Source: Rhodanobacteraceae bacterium (GTDB taxonomy: Bacteria; Pseudomonadota; Gammaproteobacteria; Xanthomonadales; Rhodanobacteraceae). Taken from it: a stretch of DNA of 64,000 nucleotides. Location of the stretch: assembly GCA_003142815.1 (NCBI GenBank), contig PLNP01000011.1:102951-166950 (forward strand). Reading direction: 5' to 3'. The notes beneath the pieces were generated by a model. It saw only the letters and a list, made by a program, of their open reading frames with translations, ran no database searches and was not told the DNA's origin. Shown one piece after another: positions 39,958 through 47,972 of this stretch (positions are counted from its first letter, which is position 1; every line of letters begins with the position of its first letter). The translations under genes and the position numbers were made by a program.

Positions 39958-40033
39958 CGGCTACGCCGCTTGCACCTTTTTCCGGTGCTCCCGCAGAAGC
40001 GGCTGTTGTAGGAGCGCTGCAAGCGCGATTCCT
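39958..40033. repeat. Repeat related to the moeB-DUF1244 palindrome
   Basis: It shares a ~30-base core (CGCCGCTTGCACC... TCCGGTGC) and the inner TGTAGGAGC plus GCTGCAAGCGCGA arms with the element at 3,655-3,755. It lies about 95 bp upstream of the icmF start. Confidence 0.8.
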
Positions 40034-40126
40034 CGAGGGTTCCCAACGCAGCCGCCGATCTGCACTGCACCGCGGTCGCGATGCCCTACGCGTAGAATAG
40101 GCAGACCACCGAGTTCCGGATCCGCC

Positions 40127-43100
40127 ATGAGCACGACCGCCCAGCACATCGTCGCCACCGAGCCGTCCAGCGATCAGGCGCCGCTGCGTTTCGTCACCGC
40201 GGCCAGCCTGTTCGACGGCCACGATGCGGCGATCAACATCATGCGCCGGCTGATCCAGGCGCAGGGCGCCGAGGTCATCCATCTCGGCCATAACCGATCG
40301 GTCGAGGACGTCGTGCGCGCGGCGTTGCAGGAGGATGCCGACGCGATCGCGCTCTCCAGCTACCAGGGCGGCCACATCGAGTACTTCAAGTACATGGTCG
40401 ACATGCTGAAGGAGCGCGGCGCGGCGCATATCCGCGTGTTCGGCGGCGGCGGCGGCACGATCACGCCGGAGGAAATCCGCGAACTGCAGGCCTACGGCGT
40501 CGAGCGTATCTATCACCCGAACGACGGCATGCATCTCGGTCTTGTCGCGATGATCGAGGACGTGGTCAAGCGCGCGAAACGGGGTCAGAGTCATTTTTCG
40601 CGTGACATGGATGGCAAGGACAGTAGCGCCCGAAAAAATGACTCTGACCCCATTTCGATCGACGATGAGATTGCAGTCGGCCACGCCCTGACCGCGATCG
40701 AGGAAGGCCGCCACGACGAGGCCGAACTCGCGCGCCTGCGCAAGCAGTGGCAGCTCGCCGGCGGCAAGACGCCGGTGGTCGGCATCACCGGTACTGGTGG
40801 CGCCGGCAAGTCCAGTGTCGTCGACGAATTGCTGCTGCGCTTCCTGCACGCGTTCCCGCAGATGCGAATCGCTGTGCTTGCGGTTGACCCGACCCGGCGC
40901 CGCTCCGGCGGCGCGCTGCTCGGCGACCGCATCCGCATGAACTCGCTGCGCTCCAAGCGCGTGTTCATGCGCTCGATGGCGACGCGCCGCCAGCACGCGG
41001 CGACCAGCGTCGTGCTGAAGGATTGCATCGCGTTCCTGAAAGGGCAGGGCTACGACCTCGTCATCGTCGAGACCGCCGGCATCGGCCAGTCCGATTCGGA
41101 GATCGTCGACCTCGTCGATTTCCCGATGTACGTGATGACCAGCGACTACGGCGCGGCGAGCCAGCTCGAAAAGATCGACATGATCGATTTCGCCGAGTTG
41201 ATCGTGCTCAACAAGTTCGACAAGCGCGGCGCCGAGGACGCGCTGCGCGACGTGCGCAAACAATGGAAGCGCAACCGCGTCGCGTTCCAGCTCAAGGACG
41301 ACGAGGTGCCGGTCTATCAGACCATCGCCAGCCAGTTCAACGATCCTGGCGTGACCTGGATGTTCACGAATCTGTGCCGGCTGTTGCGCGAGAAGCTGCA
41401 TCTCGGCGCCGCCAGTGCCCCTGTAGGAGCGGCGCCAGCCGCGACGGGCAAAGATCGGAACACAACGGTCGCGGCTGGCGCCGCTCCTACAATCGCAACA
41501 GCGCGAATCGACTGGAAACCACACTTCGACACCACCATCAAGGAACCGCGCGCGACCGTGCTGATTCCCGGCGCGCGCGTGCGCTACCTCGCCGAGATCG
41601 CCGAGCAGGGCCGCGGCATCAATGCCGGCATCGACCAGCAGGCCGAGGCCGCCGATCGCGCGCAGTCGTACTGGCAGTCGCTGCGCGACATCGGCGATGC
41701 GAGACTGCCGAAGGGGCTGGATCTCTACGAGAGTACGGATGTAGCACCCGCTCACACGGCGACCTCCCATCCCGTTCGTCCTGAGGTATCGAAGGATGAA
41801 CGGGCGCGCGGGGTCGAGCATTCGCCCTTCGATACCTCAGGACGAACGGAAAATGTCACGTCAGGACGAACGGAGCAAGTCGATCGCAGCCTGCTGACGC
41901 TGCGCCAGCGCTACAACGACACGATCCACGCGCTCTCGTCCGATTCGCTGAAGCTCCTACGTGAATGGCCGGCGCGGCTGAAGTCGATCACCGACGAGAT
42001 CACCGAATACGAAGTGCGCGGCAAGGCGATCAAGGTCGAGAACTACCGGGTATCGCTCTCGCACCAGAAGATCCCGAAGATCGCCGCGCCGACCTACAAG
42101 TCGTGGGGTGAACTGCTCGTGTTCCTGCAGAAGGAAAACCTGCCCGGCTACTATCCGTACACCGGCGGCGTGTATCCGTACCGCCGCACCGGTGAGGACC
42201 CGATCCGCATGTTCGCGGGCGAGGGCACGCCCGAGCGCACCAACCGGCGCTTCCATTATCTCAGCCTCGGCCAGCCGGCCACGCGCCTGTCGACCGCGTT
42301 CGACAGCGTCACCCTGTACGGCGAGGACCCGGCGCCGCGTCCGGACATCTACGGCAAGATCGGCAACTCCGGCGTCAACGTGCCGACCCTCGACGACATG
42401 AAGAAGCTGTACTCGGGGTTTGACTTGTGTTCGCCGACGACATCGGTGTCGATGACGATCAACGGCCCCGCGCCGATCATCCTCGCGATGTTCATGAACA
42501 CCGCGATCGACCAGCAGATCGAGAAATACCTGCGCGAGGATTCCGCGCGCTGGAGTGCCGCGCAGAAGACGATCGACCAGTTGTTCGAAGGCCGCCCGCG
42601 TCCCGAGTACAGCGGCGCGCTGCCGAAGGGCAACGACGGCCTCGGCTTGGGCCTGCTCGGTGTGGGTGGCGACCAAGTCGTCGATGCGGAAACCTACGCG
42701 AAGATCAAAGCACGCACCTTGTCTACCGTACGCGGCACCGTGCAGGCCGACATCCTGAAGGAAGACCAGGCGCAGAACACCTGCATCTTCTCGACCGAAT
42801 TCGCGCTGCGCATGATGGGCGACATCCAGCAGTATTTCGTCGACCACAAGGTGCGCAACTTCTACTCGGTGTCGATCTCCGGCTATCACATCGCCGAGGC
42901 CGGCGCGAACCCGATCTCGCAGCTCGCCTTCACGCTCTCCAACGGCTTCACGATCGTCGAGTACTACCTCGCGCGCGGCATGAAGATCGACGACTTCGCG
43001 CCGAACCTGTCGTTCTTCTTCTCCAACGGCATGGACCCGGAATACACCGTCATCGGCCGCGTCGCCCGCCGTATCTGGGCGCGCGCCATGCGCGAGCGCT

Positions 43101-43873
43101 ATGGCGCCAGCGCACGCAGCCAGATGATGAAGTACCACATCCAGACGTCCGGCCGCTCCCTGCACGCGCAGGAGATCCAGTTCAACGACATCCGCACCAC
43201 GCTGCAGGCCATGTACGCGCTGTTCGACAACTGCAACAGCCTGCACACGAACGCCTACGACGAGGCGATTACCACGCCGACCGAGGAAAGCGTGCGCCGC
43301 GCGGTCGCGATCCAGATGATCATCAACAAGGAACTCGGCCTCAACTTCTGCGAGAACCCGTGGCAGGGCAGCTTCATCGTCGACAACCTCACCGACCTCG
43401 TCGAGGAAGCCGTCTACAAGGAGTTCGAGGCGATCAGCGAACGCGGCGGCGTACTCGGCGCGATGGACACCATGTACCAGCGCGGCAAGATCCAGGACGA
43501 GTCGATGGTCTACGAACACAAGAAGCACGACGGCAGCCTGCCCCTGGTCGGCGTCAACACCTTCCTGCCCAAGGACCACGCCGGCGAAATCGTCACCGAG
43601 ATCGAACTGATCCGCTCGACCGAGGAAGAGAAAAGCCAGCAGATCGCGAACGTGCTTGCGTACCAGCAGAACCGCAACCACGCACGCGTTGTCCCTGTAG
43701 GAGCGGCGCCAGCCGCGACAGGATCTGGCACCAGTCTGACCTATCTCCAAAACACTGCGCGCGACCGCAAGAACGTGTTCGCGGCGCTGATGGAGGCGGT
43801 GAAGACGCACTCGCTCGGGCAGATCAGCCATGCGCTGTATGACGTGGGTGGGGAGTATCGGCGGAATATGTAG
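40127..43873 (+). CDS. icmF: Fused isobutyryl-CoA mutase IcmF carrying four in-frame repeat insertions
   Basis: The 1248-aa adenosylcobalamin mutase has three parts. A B12-binding domain ([26 protein letters not shown]) lies at ~20-150. A MeaB-like G-protein chaperone (P-loop [37 protein letters not shown]) lies at ~210-430. The substrate-binding mutase barrel ([20 protein letters not shown], '[20 protein letters not shown]', [11 protein letters not shown]) follows. It isomerises isobutyryl-/butyryl-CoA or related acyl-CoAs. Known IcmF proteins are ~1,090-1,100 aa. Much of the excess is four palindromic-repeat insertions at residues ~152-175, ~430-456, ~540-585 and ~1,188-1,200, all at domain linkers or near the end. 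All catalytic blocks look intact. Confidence 0.92.
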   Translation: MSTTAQHIVATEPSSDQAPLRFVTAASLFDGHDAAINIMRRLIQAQGAEVIHLGHNRSVEDVVRAALQEDADAIALSSYQGGHIEYFKYMVDMLKERGAAHIRVFGGGGGTITPEEIRELQAYGVERIYHPNDGMHLGLVAMIEDVVKRAKRGQSHFSRDMDGKDSSARKNDSDPISIDDEIAVGHALTAIEEGRHDEAELARLRKQWQLAGGKTPVVGITGTGGAGKSSVVDELLLRFLHAFPQMRIAVLAVDPTRRRSGGALLGDRIRMNSLRSKRVFMRSMATRRQHAATSVVLKDCIAFLKGQGYDLVIVETAGIGQSDSEIVDLVDFPMYVMTSDYGAASQLEKIDMIDFAELIVLNKFDKRGAEDALRDVRKQWKRNRVAFQLKDDEVPVYQTIASQFNDPGVTWMFTNLCRLLREKLHLGAASAPVGAAPAATGKDRNTTVAAGAAPTIATARIDWKPHFDTTIKEPRATVLIPGARVRYLAEIAEQGRGINAGIDQQAEAADRAQSYWQSLRDIGDARLPKGLDLYESTDVAPAHTATSHPVRPEVSKDERARGVEHSPFDTSGRTENVTSGRTEQVDRSLLTLRQRYNDTIHALSSDSLKLLREWPARLKSITDEITEYEVRGKAIKVENYRVSLSHQKIPKIAAPTYKSWGELLVFLQKENLPGYYPYTGGVYPYRRTGEDPIRMFAGEGTPERTNRRFHYLSLGQPATRLSTAFDSVTLYGEDPAPRPDIYGKIGNSGVNVPTLDDMKKLYSGFDLCSPTTSVSMTINGPAPIILAMFMNTAIDQQIEKYLREDSARWSAAQKTIDQLFEGRPRPEYSGALPKGNDGLGLGLLGVGGDQVVDAETYAKIKARTLSTVRGTVQADILKEDQAQNTCIFSTEFALRMMGDIQQYFVDHKVRNFYSVSISGYHIAEAGANPISQLAFTLSNGFTIVEYYLARGMKIDDFAPNLSFFFSNGMDPEYTVIGRVARRIWARAMRERYGASARSQMMKYHIQTSGRSLHAQEIQFNDIRTTLQAMYALFDNCNSLHTNAYDEAITTPTEESVRRAVAIQMIINKELGLNFCENPWQGSFIVDNLTDLVEEAVYKEFEAISERGGVLGAMDTMYQRGKIQDESMVYEHKKHDGSLPLVGVNTFLPKDHAGEIVTEIELIRSTEEEKSQQIANVLAYQQNRNHARVVPVGAAPAATGSGTSLTYLQNTARDRKNVFAALMEAVKTHSLGQISHALYDVGGEYRRNM
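40581..40651. repeat. Inverted GGGGTCAGAGTCATTTTT pair inside icmF
   Basis: The left arm GGGGTCAGAGTCATTTTTCG (40,581-40,600) and right arm 40,631-40,651 are reverse complements apart from one extra T. The loop contains ATGGATGGCAAGGACAG. It is translated as [20 protein letters not shown], located between the B12 and G-protein domains. The same GGGGTCAGAGT core recurs at 45.8, 46.8, 47.8 and 56.8 kb. Confidence 0.92.
41422..41491. repeat. GTAGGAGCGGCGCCAGCCGC inverted pair inside icmF
   Basis: Two 24-bp arms (41,422-41,445 and 41,468-41,491) are perfect reverse complements around a 22-bp loop. They are translated in-frame as [20 protein letters not shown], between the G-protein domain and the 'DWKPHFDTT' start of the mutase linker. 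Confidence 0.93.
41772..41873. repeat. CCGTTCGTCCTGAGGTATCG inverted repeat inside icmF
   Basis: A 24-bp arm (41,772-41,795) and its exact reverse complement (41,826-41,849) are followed by a partial third copy TCAGGACGAACGG (41,861-41,873). They are translated in-frame as [15 protein letters not shown]... and [17 protein letters not shown], a hydrophilic linker ahead of '[15 protein letters not shown]'. Confidence 0.92.
43694..43717. repeat. Single GTAGGAGCGGCGCC arm inside the icmF 3' end
   Basis: A 24-base copy identical to the left arm at 41,422, read in-frame as PVGAAPAAT. It lies about 60 residues before the C-terminus, in the linker preceding the final helix '[17 protein letters not shown]'. 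Confidence 0.92.
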
Positions 43874-43879
43874 GCAGGT

Positions 43880-44461
43880 ATGGATCTCTTCGGCCAAGCC
43901 ATCAAGAAGATCGATACAGAGGCACTGCAGATTCCGATCGCGCTGTTCTTCGCGTTGCGTCCGGGCGCCCGCGTGTCGACTGTCTTGCAACGTTGCCAAC
44001 AAAGTCTTTGCAAGCGATTCAACATCACTGGCCCGCGCGTGAGCCCTGAGCGTTTCCACGTGTCAGTTTCCATTCCGGGCCGCCCACGCAGGGTCGTGGA
44101 AGTTGCCGAATCGGCATTGAAAAAGGCGCTAGGAAACGTCTGATTTTCCCTCTCCCCGAACGGCTTCATCGTTTGGGGAGAGGGTAGGGTGAGGGGGCTT
44201 TGCTCGAAAACCACGGCCGAAAATCGAGGGCAAAAGCACTCGCCCCAGCGTCTGGCAGACGCGCAACGACGCCATGGGATCTTTGCAGCCAGGGGCCTCG
44301 TGAGATCGCATCTCACACTTGCATACGACGCCACGCTCCGCGACATCCGGCTGCCGGTCGACCCGATCAGGTTCCGTGCCGATGAAGTGACGCTGATCGC
44401 CAGTCCGCAGGGTGCAGGTCGGCACGTGCCGTTGCAGTCATGGACGCTGACGCACCGGTGA
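43880..44461 (+). pseudogene. 2'-5' RNA ligase family protein interrupted by a palindrome
   Basis: The N-terminal part reads IALFFALRPGARVSTVL and SPERFHVSVSIPGRPRRV (first HxS/T motif). The C-terminal part reads SHLTLAYDATLRDIRLPVDP (second HxT motif) and VPLQSWTLTH. Together these match LigT/ThpR-like cyclic phosphodiesterases of ~180-190 aa. About 40 central residues are replaced between ~44,143 and ~44,235 by a palindrome with a stop codon (TGA 44,141). The gene began 7 bp after icmF. Confidence 0.8.
44148..44184. repeat. CCCTCTCCCC...GGGGAGAGGG palindrome
   Basis: Perfect 10-bp arms (44,148-44,157 and 44,175-44,184) separated by 17 bases. It sits at the disruption point of the 2'-5' RNA ligase gene. 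Confidence 0.88.
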
Positions 44462-44478
44462 TCCCCGTTGCTTGTGCG

Positions 44479-44499
44479 CTATAACGTGATCCGTTATAG
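44479..44499. promoter_or_regulatory. Operator-like palindrome CTATAACG-tgatc-CGTTATAG
   Basis: A perfect 8-bp inverted repeat with a 5-bp centre, ending 7 bp before the GTG start of higB. Its AT-rich arms and position fit a HigA autoregulatory operator overlapping the promoter or leader. Binding is inferred. Confidence 0.68.
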
Positions 44500-44506
44500 T
44501 TGCACC

Positions 44507-44788
44507 GTGATCCGGAGCTTTGCCGACAAGGAAGCAAACAAGATCTGGGATGGCGTGTCGTCGCGGCGGCTGCCCTCGGATATTCAGTCCGTTGCCCGAC
44601 GCAAGCTGCGTATGCTCAATAATGCCGCCACGCTCGATGACCTTCGCGTTCCGCCTGCCAATCGGCTGGAAGCCTTGAAAGGCAGCCGCAGGGGCCAGCA
44701 CAGCATCCGGATCAACGATCAATGGCGCATCTGTTTCCGCTGGAATGGTGGCGATGCGCACGATGTGGAAATCGTGGACTATCACTGA
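44507..44788 (+). CDS. higB: Type II toxin HigB (RelE/ParE superfamily)
   Basis: The 93-aa protein starts from GTG 44507: VIRSFADKEANKIWDGVSSRRLPSD. The HigB signature is ARRKLRMLNNAATLDDLRVPP with 'GQHSIRINDQWRICFRW' at the C-terminal strand. It would be a ribosome-dependent mRNA endonuclease. It is 4 bp upstream of higA in the inverted (toxin-first) order typical of hig loci. The TTG start in the track would include the operator palindrome and is rejected. Confidence 0.92.
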   Translation: MIRSFADKEANKIWDGVSSRRLPSDIQSVARRKLRMLNNAATLDDLRVPPANRLEALKGSRRGQHSIRINDQWRICFRWNGGDAHDVEIVDYH

Positions 44789-44792
44789 TCTC

Positions 44793-45083
44793 ATGAAGAA
44801 CCTTCCGAACATTCACCCCGGCGAAGTGCTCCTTGAAGAGTTCCTCGGACCGCTGGGCATCAGCCAGAACGCGCTCGCGCGAGCAGCGGGCGTGCCGCCA
44901 CGCCGCATCAACGAGATCGTCCTTGGCAAGCGCGGCGTCACCGCCGATACCGCAATAAGGCTTGCTGGCGCGCTGGGTACCAGCGAACGTTTCTGGCTGG
45001 GCTTGCAGGCGGACTACGATCTCGAAGAGGCGCATCGCTCACTGGGCAACGCCGTCAGACACATCGAGCGGATTGCTGCCTGA
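44793..45083 (+). CDS. higA: Antitoxin HigA (XRE-type HTH)
   Basis: The 96-aa protein reads NIHPGEVLLEEFLGPLGISQ then NALARAAGVPPRRINEIVLGKRGVTADTA, a classic HigA helix-turn-helix, followed by 'FWLGLQADYDLEEA'. It neutralises HigB and represses the operon, likely through the palindrome at 44,479. The start at 44793 is 4 bp past the higB stop. Confidence 0.94.
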   Translation: MKNLPNIHPGEVLLEEFLGPLGISQNALARAAGVPPRRINEIVLGKRGVTADTAIRLAGALGTSERFWLGLQADYDLEEAHRSLGNAVRHIERIAA

Positions 45084-45198
45084 GCTATAGACGCGGGTGA
45101 AGCCGGGGCTTGGGCAGGCTGCAACTCTTACCTGGTCTACGGCCATGACATGGTTACAGCATCGGGATCAAGCACCGGTATTCGTTCAAGCCGGATGA

Positions 45199-45230
45199 GT
45201 GGGTGGCGAGTATCGGCGCAACATGTAGGA
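45199..45230 (+). other. Decayed copy of the icmF 3' end
   Basis: GTGGGTGGCGAGTATCGGCG and the following ..ACATGTAGG match the last codons and stop of icmF (around 43,845-43,875) with only a few differences. It is non-coding here and lies between higA and the HicB-like gene. Confidence 0.65.
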
Positions 45231-45283
45231 CGTTTGGTTGAAGTACGCGTTGGGCGTAACATCGACCGGATATGGAGAACCCG

Positions 45284-45490
45284 ATGAGTGAAATTGTGTT
45301 TCTTGTCGAAGATGCGCCGGAGGGTGGCGTCTTGGCGCGTGCGCTCGGACATTCGATCTTCACCGAGGCGGACACCTACGACGAATTGCGCGATAGTGTC
45401 CGCGATGCGGTGCTTTGTCACTTCGGTGAGCACGACCGCCCGAGCGTGATACGCCTGCACTACGTCAAGGATGAAGTGCTCGCCGCGTGA
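45284..45490 (+). CDS. HicB-like antitoxin
   Basis: The 68-aa protein, MSEIVFLVEDAPEGG... then ALGHSIFTEADTYDELRD, has the small partial RNase H-like fold often mis-labelled '2-oxoisovalerate dehydrogenase'. In other genomes it precedes a HicA toxin. Here the partner that follows (4-bp overlap) is truncated. Start MSEIV; the four-residue extension in the track has no support. Confidence 0.8.
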   Translation: MSEIVFLVEDAPEGGVLARALGHSIFTEADTYDELRDSVRDAVLCHFGEHDRPSVIRLHYVKDEVLAA

Positions 45491-45606
45491 AACTGCCGCG
45501 CTACATGGATGCCGCGGATTTGATCACGGCACTCGAGCACATCGGATCGCGTTGTGCGTCAGCCTGCCAGGCTGCGGCAGATTCGCGACGAAGGGGAAGC
45601 GAATGA
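45487..45606 (+). pseudogene. HicA-like toxin, truncated after ~20 codons
   Basis: GTG 45487 overlaps the HicB-like stop. VKLPRYMDAADLITALEHIG is a good HicA N-terminus, but the expected 'GSH' RNA-binding/catalytic His core is absent and the frame ends in unrelated sequence (SRCASACQAA). The antitoxin is therefore orphaned. Confidence 0.72.
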
Positions 45607-45800
45607 CCGAGGCTGAGGGCAACGACCGCACCGCCGACGCGTTCCGCGAAGTGGAGATAGCCAACTTGCGTGCCTGGATGAAGCTGAGCGGCGGACAGAA
45701 GGTCGACTTCTTCGAGGAAATGATCGAGCTGGCTTATCACAGCGGGGCGTTGCGGCCGGAGCGGTTGGCGCTTAGGGACATGGGTACAGTGAGTAAGTGA
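45603..45800 (+). CDS. Small hypothetical protein
   Basis: The 65-aa protein runs from MTEAEGNDRTADAFREVEIA to LALRDMGTVSK, with a purine-rich GAAGGGGAAG just upstream. The central NLRAWMKLSGGQKVDFFEEM and GALRPERLALRD pattern looks like a conserved short helical protein of Xanthomonadales. I do not know a function. Confidence 0.55.
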   Translation: MTEAEGNDRTADAFREVEIANLRAWMKLSGGQKVDFFEEMIELAYHSGALRPERLALRDMGTVSK

Positions 45801-45819
45801 CGCTGACGCCGTTTCACAC

Positions 45820-45838
45820 GAAAGTGCACTCTGACCCC
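45820..45838. repeat. GGGGTCAGAGTGCACTTTC repeat, minus orientation
   Basis: Reads GAAAGTGCACTCTGACCCC on the plus strand. It lies 129 bp beyond the stop of the ice-binding-like gene. Inverted relative to the copy at 46,845. Confidence 0.9.
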
Positions 45839-45966
45839 GGTTTTCCGGTTTTCGGTTTTCACTGACCTTGGAAAAAGTACTTCGCCACCAAGACACAGGG
45901 CCACGGAGTCTGTTTTCTCCGTGGGCAGATACCCTATGCGTCTTGGCGTTTAACGAACTGCGGTTC

Positions 45967-46800
45967 TCAGTTTGATGAAACCCTCGCTCGCCTGCGCACC
46001 GCCACGAAGCCGACCAGGGCCAGAAGCCCGGCAAGGATGATCATCCCCCACTCGGAGAGCGTGGGGATGTTACTGGTGCTGCCGGCGGGCGGGGCGCAGC
46101 CCGCGAAGGTCATGGGCGTTGGGTTAGTCAACGTCGCGTCGGTCGTCGCCATGAGTCGACCAGTCCAGCTTCCTCGGGTCTGAGTGGCGGCGGCACCCGA
46201 AAGGACGGTACCTACGAAGATTGAATCCGTTGCCGTCGCGGCCGCGGAGGTCTTCCAATACACGTTGCACGGCAGCGCGGTGCCGCCCATGACCACCTGC
46301 GCGTTGGTCAACGTGAGGGCGCTCGGGCCGCCGGTCCCAACCCTGAAAACCCAGACATCGTTCGCGGTCCCGTTGAGCGTAAGAATGACGCCGGCGCCTA
46401 TCGTGGTCCCCGCAGCGGAGCAGTAGACACCGGGCGCGAGCGTGGTGGTGACGATCGGGATGATGCCGTTGCATACCGGGTTCAGGGTATCCACCGCGGC
46501 GAACGCAGCGTGGAAGTCAGTTACGACCGCAGCGGGGACCGGCGAAACGATCGGCCCCGTAATCGCACACGCGGGGACATTAGTGATCCCCCCGGCGAAG
46601 GTGGTGCCCACTTGTCCGTTGATGGTGCCCGGCCCGGTGCAGGTCACCGTCCCTGGAATCGCGACGGCGTTTGTGCCAAGGACCGCGTAGCCGAACGCGC
46701 TACCCAGCGACGGTGCAACCGCGGCCAATGCTGGGGCGGAAACCAAAAGCAACGCAGCGAATCCCGCGCTTGCCAACAGACTCGAGAATTTACGCTTCAT
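45967..46800 (-). CDS. Ice-binding-like (DUF3494) surface protein with IPTL-CTERM sorting signal
   Basis: The 277-aa protein has a signal peptide (MKRKFSSLLASAGFAALLLV...). A DUF3494 beta-helix-type domain follows, with 'LGSAFGYAVLGTNAVAIPG', TVDTLNP-like and 'APGVYCSAAGTTIGAGVILTL' segments and FRVGTG. The C-terminal tripartite IPTLSEWG / hydrophobic helix / RRRARVSSN is the IPTL-CTERM tag processed by exosortase-type systems. Start ATG 46800 has AAGGGGAG at proper spacing; the track's GTG at 46809 overlaps that site. Relatives adhere to ice or surfaces. It is bracketed by inverted GGGTCAGAGTGCACTTTC copies. Confidence 0.9.
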   Translation of the reverse strand: MKRKFSSLLASAGFAALLLVSAPALAAVAPSLGSAFGYAVLGTNAVAIPGTVTCTGPGTINGQVGTTFAGGITNVPACAITGPIVSPVPAAVVTDFHAAFAAVDTLNPVCNGIIPIVTTTLAPGVYCSAAGTTIGAGVILTLNGTANDVWVFRVGTGGPSALTLTNAQVVMGGTALPCNVYWKTSAAATATDSIFVGTVLSGAAATQTRGSWTGRLMATTDATLTNPTPMTFAGCAPPAGSTSNIPTLSEWGMIILAGLLALVGFVAVRRRARVSSN

Positions 46801-46844
46801 TTTGAACACTCCCCTTGCAGCGTTACGTTATTGACGCGAAACCC

Positions 46845-46862
46845 GGGTCAGAGTGCACTTTC
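46845..46862. repeat. GGGTCAGAGTGCACTTTC repeat, plus orientation
   Basis: It lies 45 bp upstream of the ice-binding-like gene's start. It is inverted with respect to the copies at 45,820 and 47,788. Confidence 0.9.
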
Positions 46863-46949
46863 TCCGGCTTGGGGTTTTTCGCGGCCGACGGGAAACTGGG
46901 GGAAGTCAGGGGTGATCCATTTCGGCCTCGTTGCCGCCCTTGCCAAGAT

Positions 46950-47282
46950 TCAGCCGTGAGCGGCCTCGCGCAGCACTTCTCCTGCCCACTGATTCAAGCT
47001 TTTGCCGGCCAGTTCGGCGGCGCGGAGGGCGGCCGCGTGAGACTCGGGCGGAATGCGCAGCATCAGCTTGCCGCTGGCGGGGCGTTGCGGGTCTTTGCCG
47101 ACTTTCTTGCACGTCTCGATGTAGTCGTCGACCGCTTCCTTGAACGCGGACCTCAACCTGGACACGCTGTCGCCGTGAAAACCGACGATATCGCGGATAC
47201 CGGCCAGGTGCCCCACGAAAATATTGTCGCGGGAATCGAATTCGATGCGGGCAGCGTAGCCCTTGTGTGTCATGGTGTTCAT
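46950..47282 (-). CDS. hicB: Antitoxin HicB with ribbon-helix-helix domain
   Basis: The 110-aa protein has an N-terminal partial RNase H-like fold (GYAARIEFDSRDNIFVGHLA, VGFHGDSVSRLRSAFKEAVDDY). The C-terminal RHH DNA-binding part is GKLMLRIPPESHAAALRAAE and KSLNQWAGEVL. Its start overlaps the hicA stop by 4 bp, the standard hicAB order. Confidence 0.93.
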   Translation of the reverse strand: MNTMTHKGYAARIEFDSRDNIFVGHLAGIRDIVGFHGDSVSRLRSAFKEAVDDYIETCKKVGKDPQRPASGKLMLRIPPESHAAALRAAELAGKSLNQWAGEVLREAAHG

Positions 47283-47533
47283 GGCATGATTCCTGATGCA
47301 GTGAGAAACGTTCGCGCATCGTCTACTTGGTACGATTTGGCTTCTTTCGCTGGATGCGGGCGATGGAAGTTGGCGATTTCGCCATTCAACTCGAATCGAA
47401 CTCGCGAACCGCTACCTTCGATGACGCGCGCGCCGACGGCCCCCAGTAACGCTTCGATGCGCGACCACTCAAGCGTTCGAGCGGTCGGCTTGGAAAAGAT
47501 TACAGCGAGAGTTTTTCGATGGGTCGAGTTCAT
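47279..47533 (-). CDS. hicA: Toxin HicA-like
   Basis: The 84-aa protein reads MNSTHRKTLAVIFSKPTART then LEWSRIEALLGAVGARVIEGSGSRVRF. It has the dsRBD-like HicA fold of the variant group where GSGSR replaces the usual GSH; His appears later in ANFHRPHP. It would be an mRNA interferase held by the downstream HicB. The start is at 47533; the longer track ORF extends into the RAYT remnant. Local sequence before the start is AT-rich. Confidence 0.88.
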   Translation of the reverse strand: MNSTHRKTLAVIFSKPTARTLEWSRIEALLGAVGARVIEGSGSRVRFELNGEIANFHRPHPAKEAKSYQVDDARTFLTASGIMP

Positions 47534-47581
47534 CGGCGTAAACGCTATCAATAAATGATAGCTTAAGCAAGCATTTTGTGC

Positions 47582-47705
47582 AATCAACCGGGCAAGCTTT
47601 GTAGCGTCCTTCCCACAGCGTCCCGGTGCGGTGGTAACGGTCGTTGCCACGCTGGACGACATGCTGCGTTACATGGGCGAGGTCGAGACGTGGCTGTCGG
47701 GGCAT
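47582..47705 (-). pseudogene. RAYT (REP-associated tyrosine) transposase remnant
   Basis: The remnant starts with MPRQPRLDLAHVTQHVVQRG, the standard RAYT/TnpA_REP N-terminus. It then jumps directly to HRTGTLWEGRYKACPVD, a segment normally ~80 residues further along, so the catalytic HxH core is deleted. RAYTs mobilise REP-type palindromes, and this remnant lies among the GGGGTCAGAGT repeats. Confidence 0.88.
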
Positions 47706-47787
47706 GACGGTGCGGCGTAGTGGGTTTGCGCGAGCGTGCCGCAGCGGCCGCGCCGCGTCTGTCGGAGAATGCCGCGTTCGTCCGCAG

Positions 47788-47806
47788 GAAAGTGCACTCT
47801 GACCCC
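47788..47806. repeat. GGGGTCAGAGTGCACTTTC repeat, minus orientation
   Basis: Identical in 19 bases to the copy at 45,820. It lies 82 bp upstream of the RAYT remnant's start. Confidence 0.9.
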
Positions 47807-47839
47807 AGTTCCCCAGATTGCCGCATGAAGTTCGGCACG

Positions 47840-47902
47840 CTCAGCGAGCGCGGCGGCGTGCTCGGCGCGATGGACACCAGGTGCCAACGCGGCAAGATCC
47901 AG
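47840..47902 (+). other. Decayed internal fragment of icmF
   Basis: It aligns with icmF 43,433-43,495 at 57 of 63 positions (core GGCGCGATGGACACCA). It is isolated between the GGGGTCAGAGT repeat and the GGGGTCAGGTT repeat and is not part of a gene. Confidence 0.88.
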
Positions 47903-47935
47903 CGAAAACGGCGAAAACGGTGTCAGAGACATTTC

Positions 47936-47972
47936 GAAACAAAGGGGTCAGGTTCATTTTCTCGGGTCATGT
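47936..47972. repeat. GGGGTCAGGTTCATTTTC repeat
   Basis: A 37-base stretch identical to 53,917-53,953. Its last bases supply the TGA stop (minus strand) of the Mrr-type nuclease gene. Confidence 0.92.

Noticed and set aside
39520-40126. Cobalamin riboswitch upstream of icmF
   Set aside because: No B12-box-like sequence or plausible leader was seen; the region holds a hydrolase remnant and a repeat.
41957-44059. 700-codon minus-strand ORF antisense to icmF (also 39761-41821)
   Set aside because: Low-complexity Arg/Val/Asp/Leu composition typical of antisense shadows; the plus-strand mutase is unambiguous.
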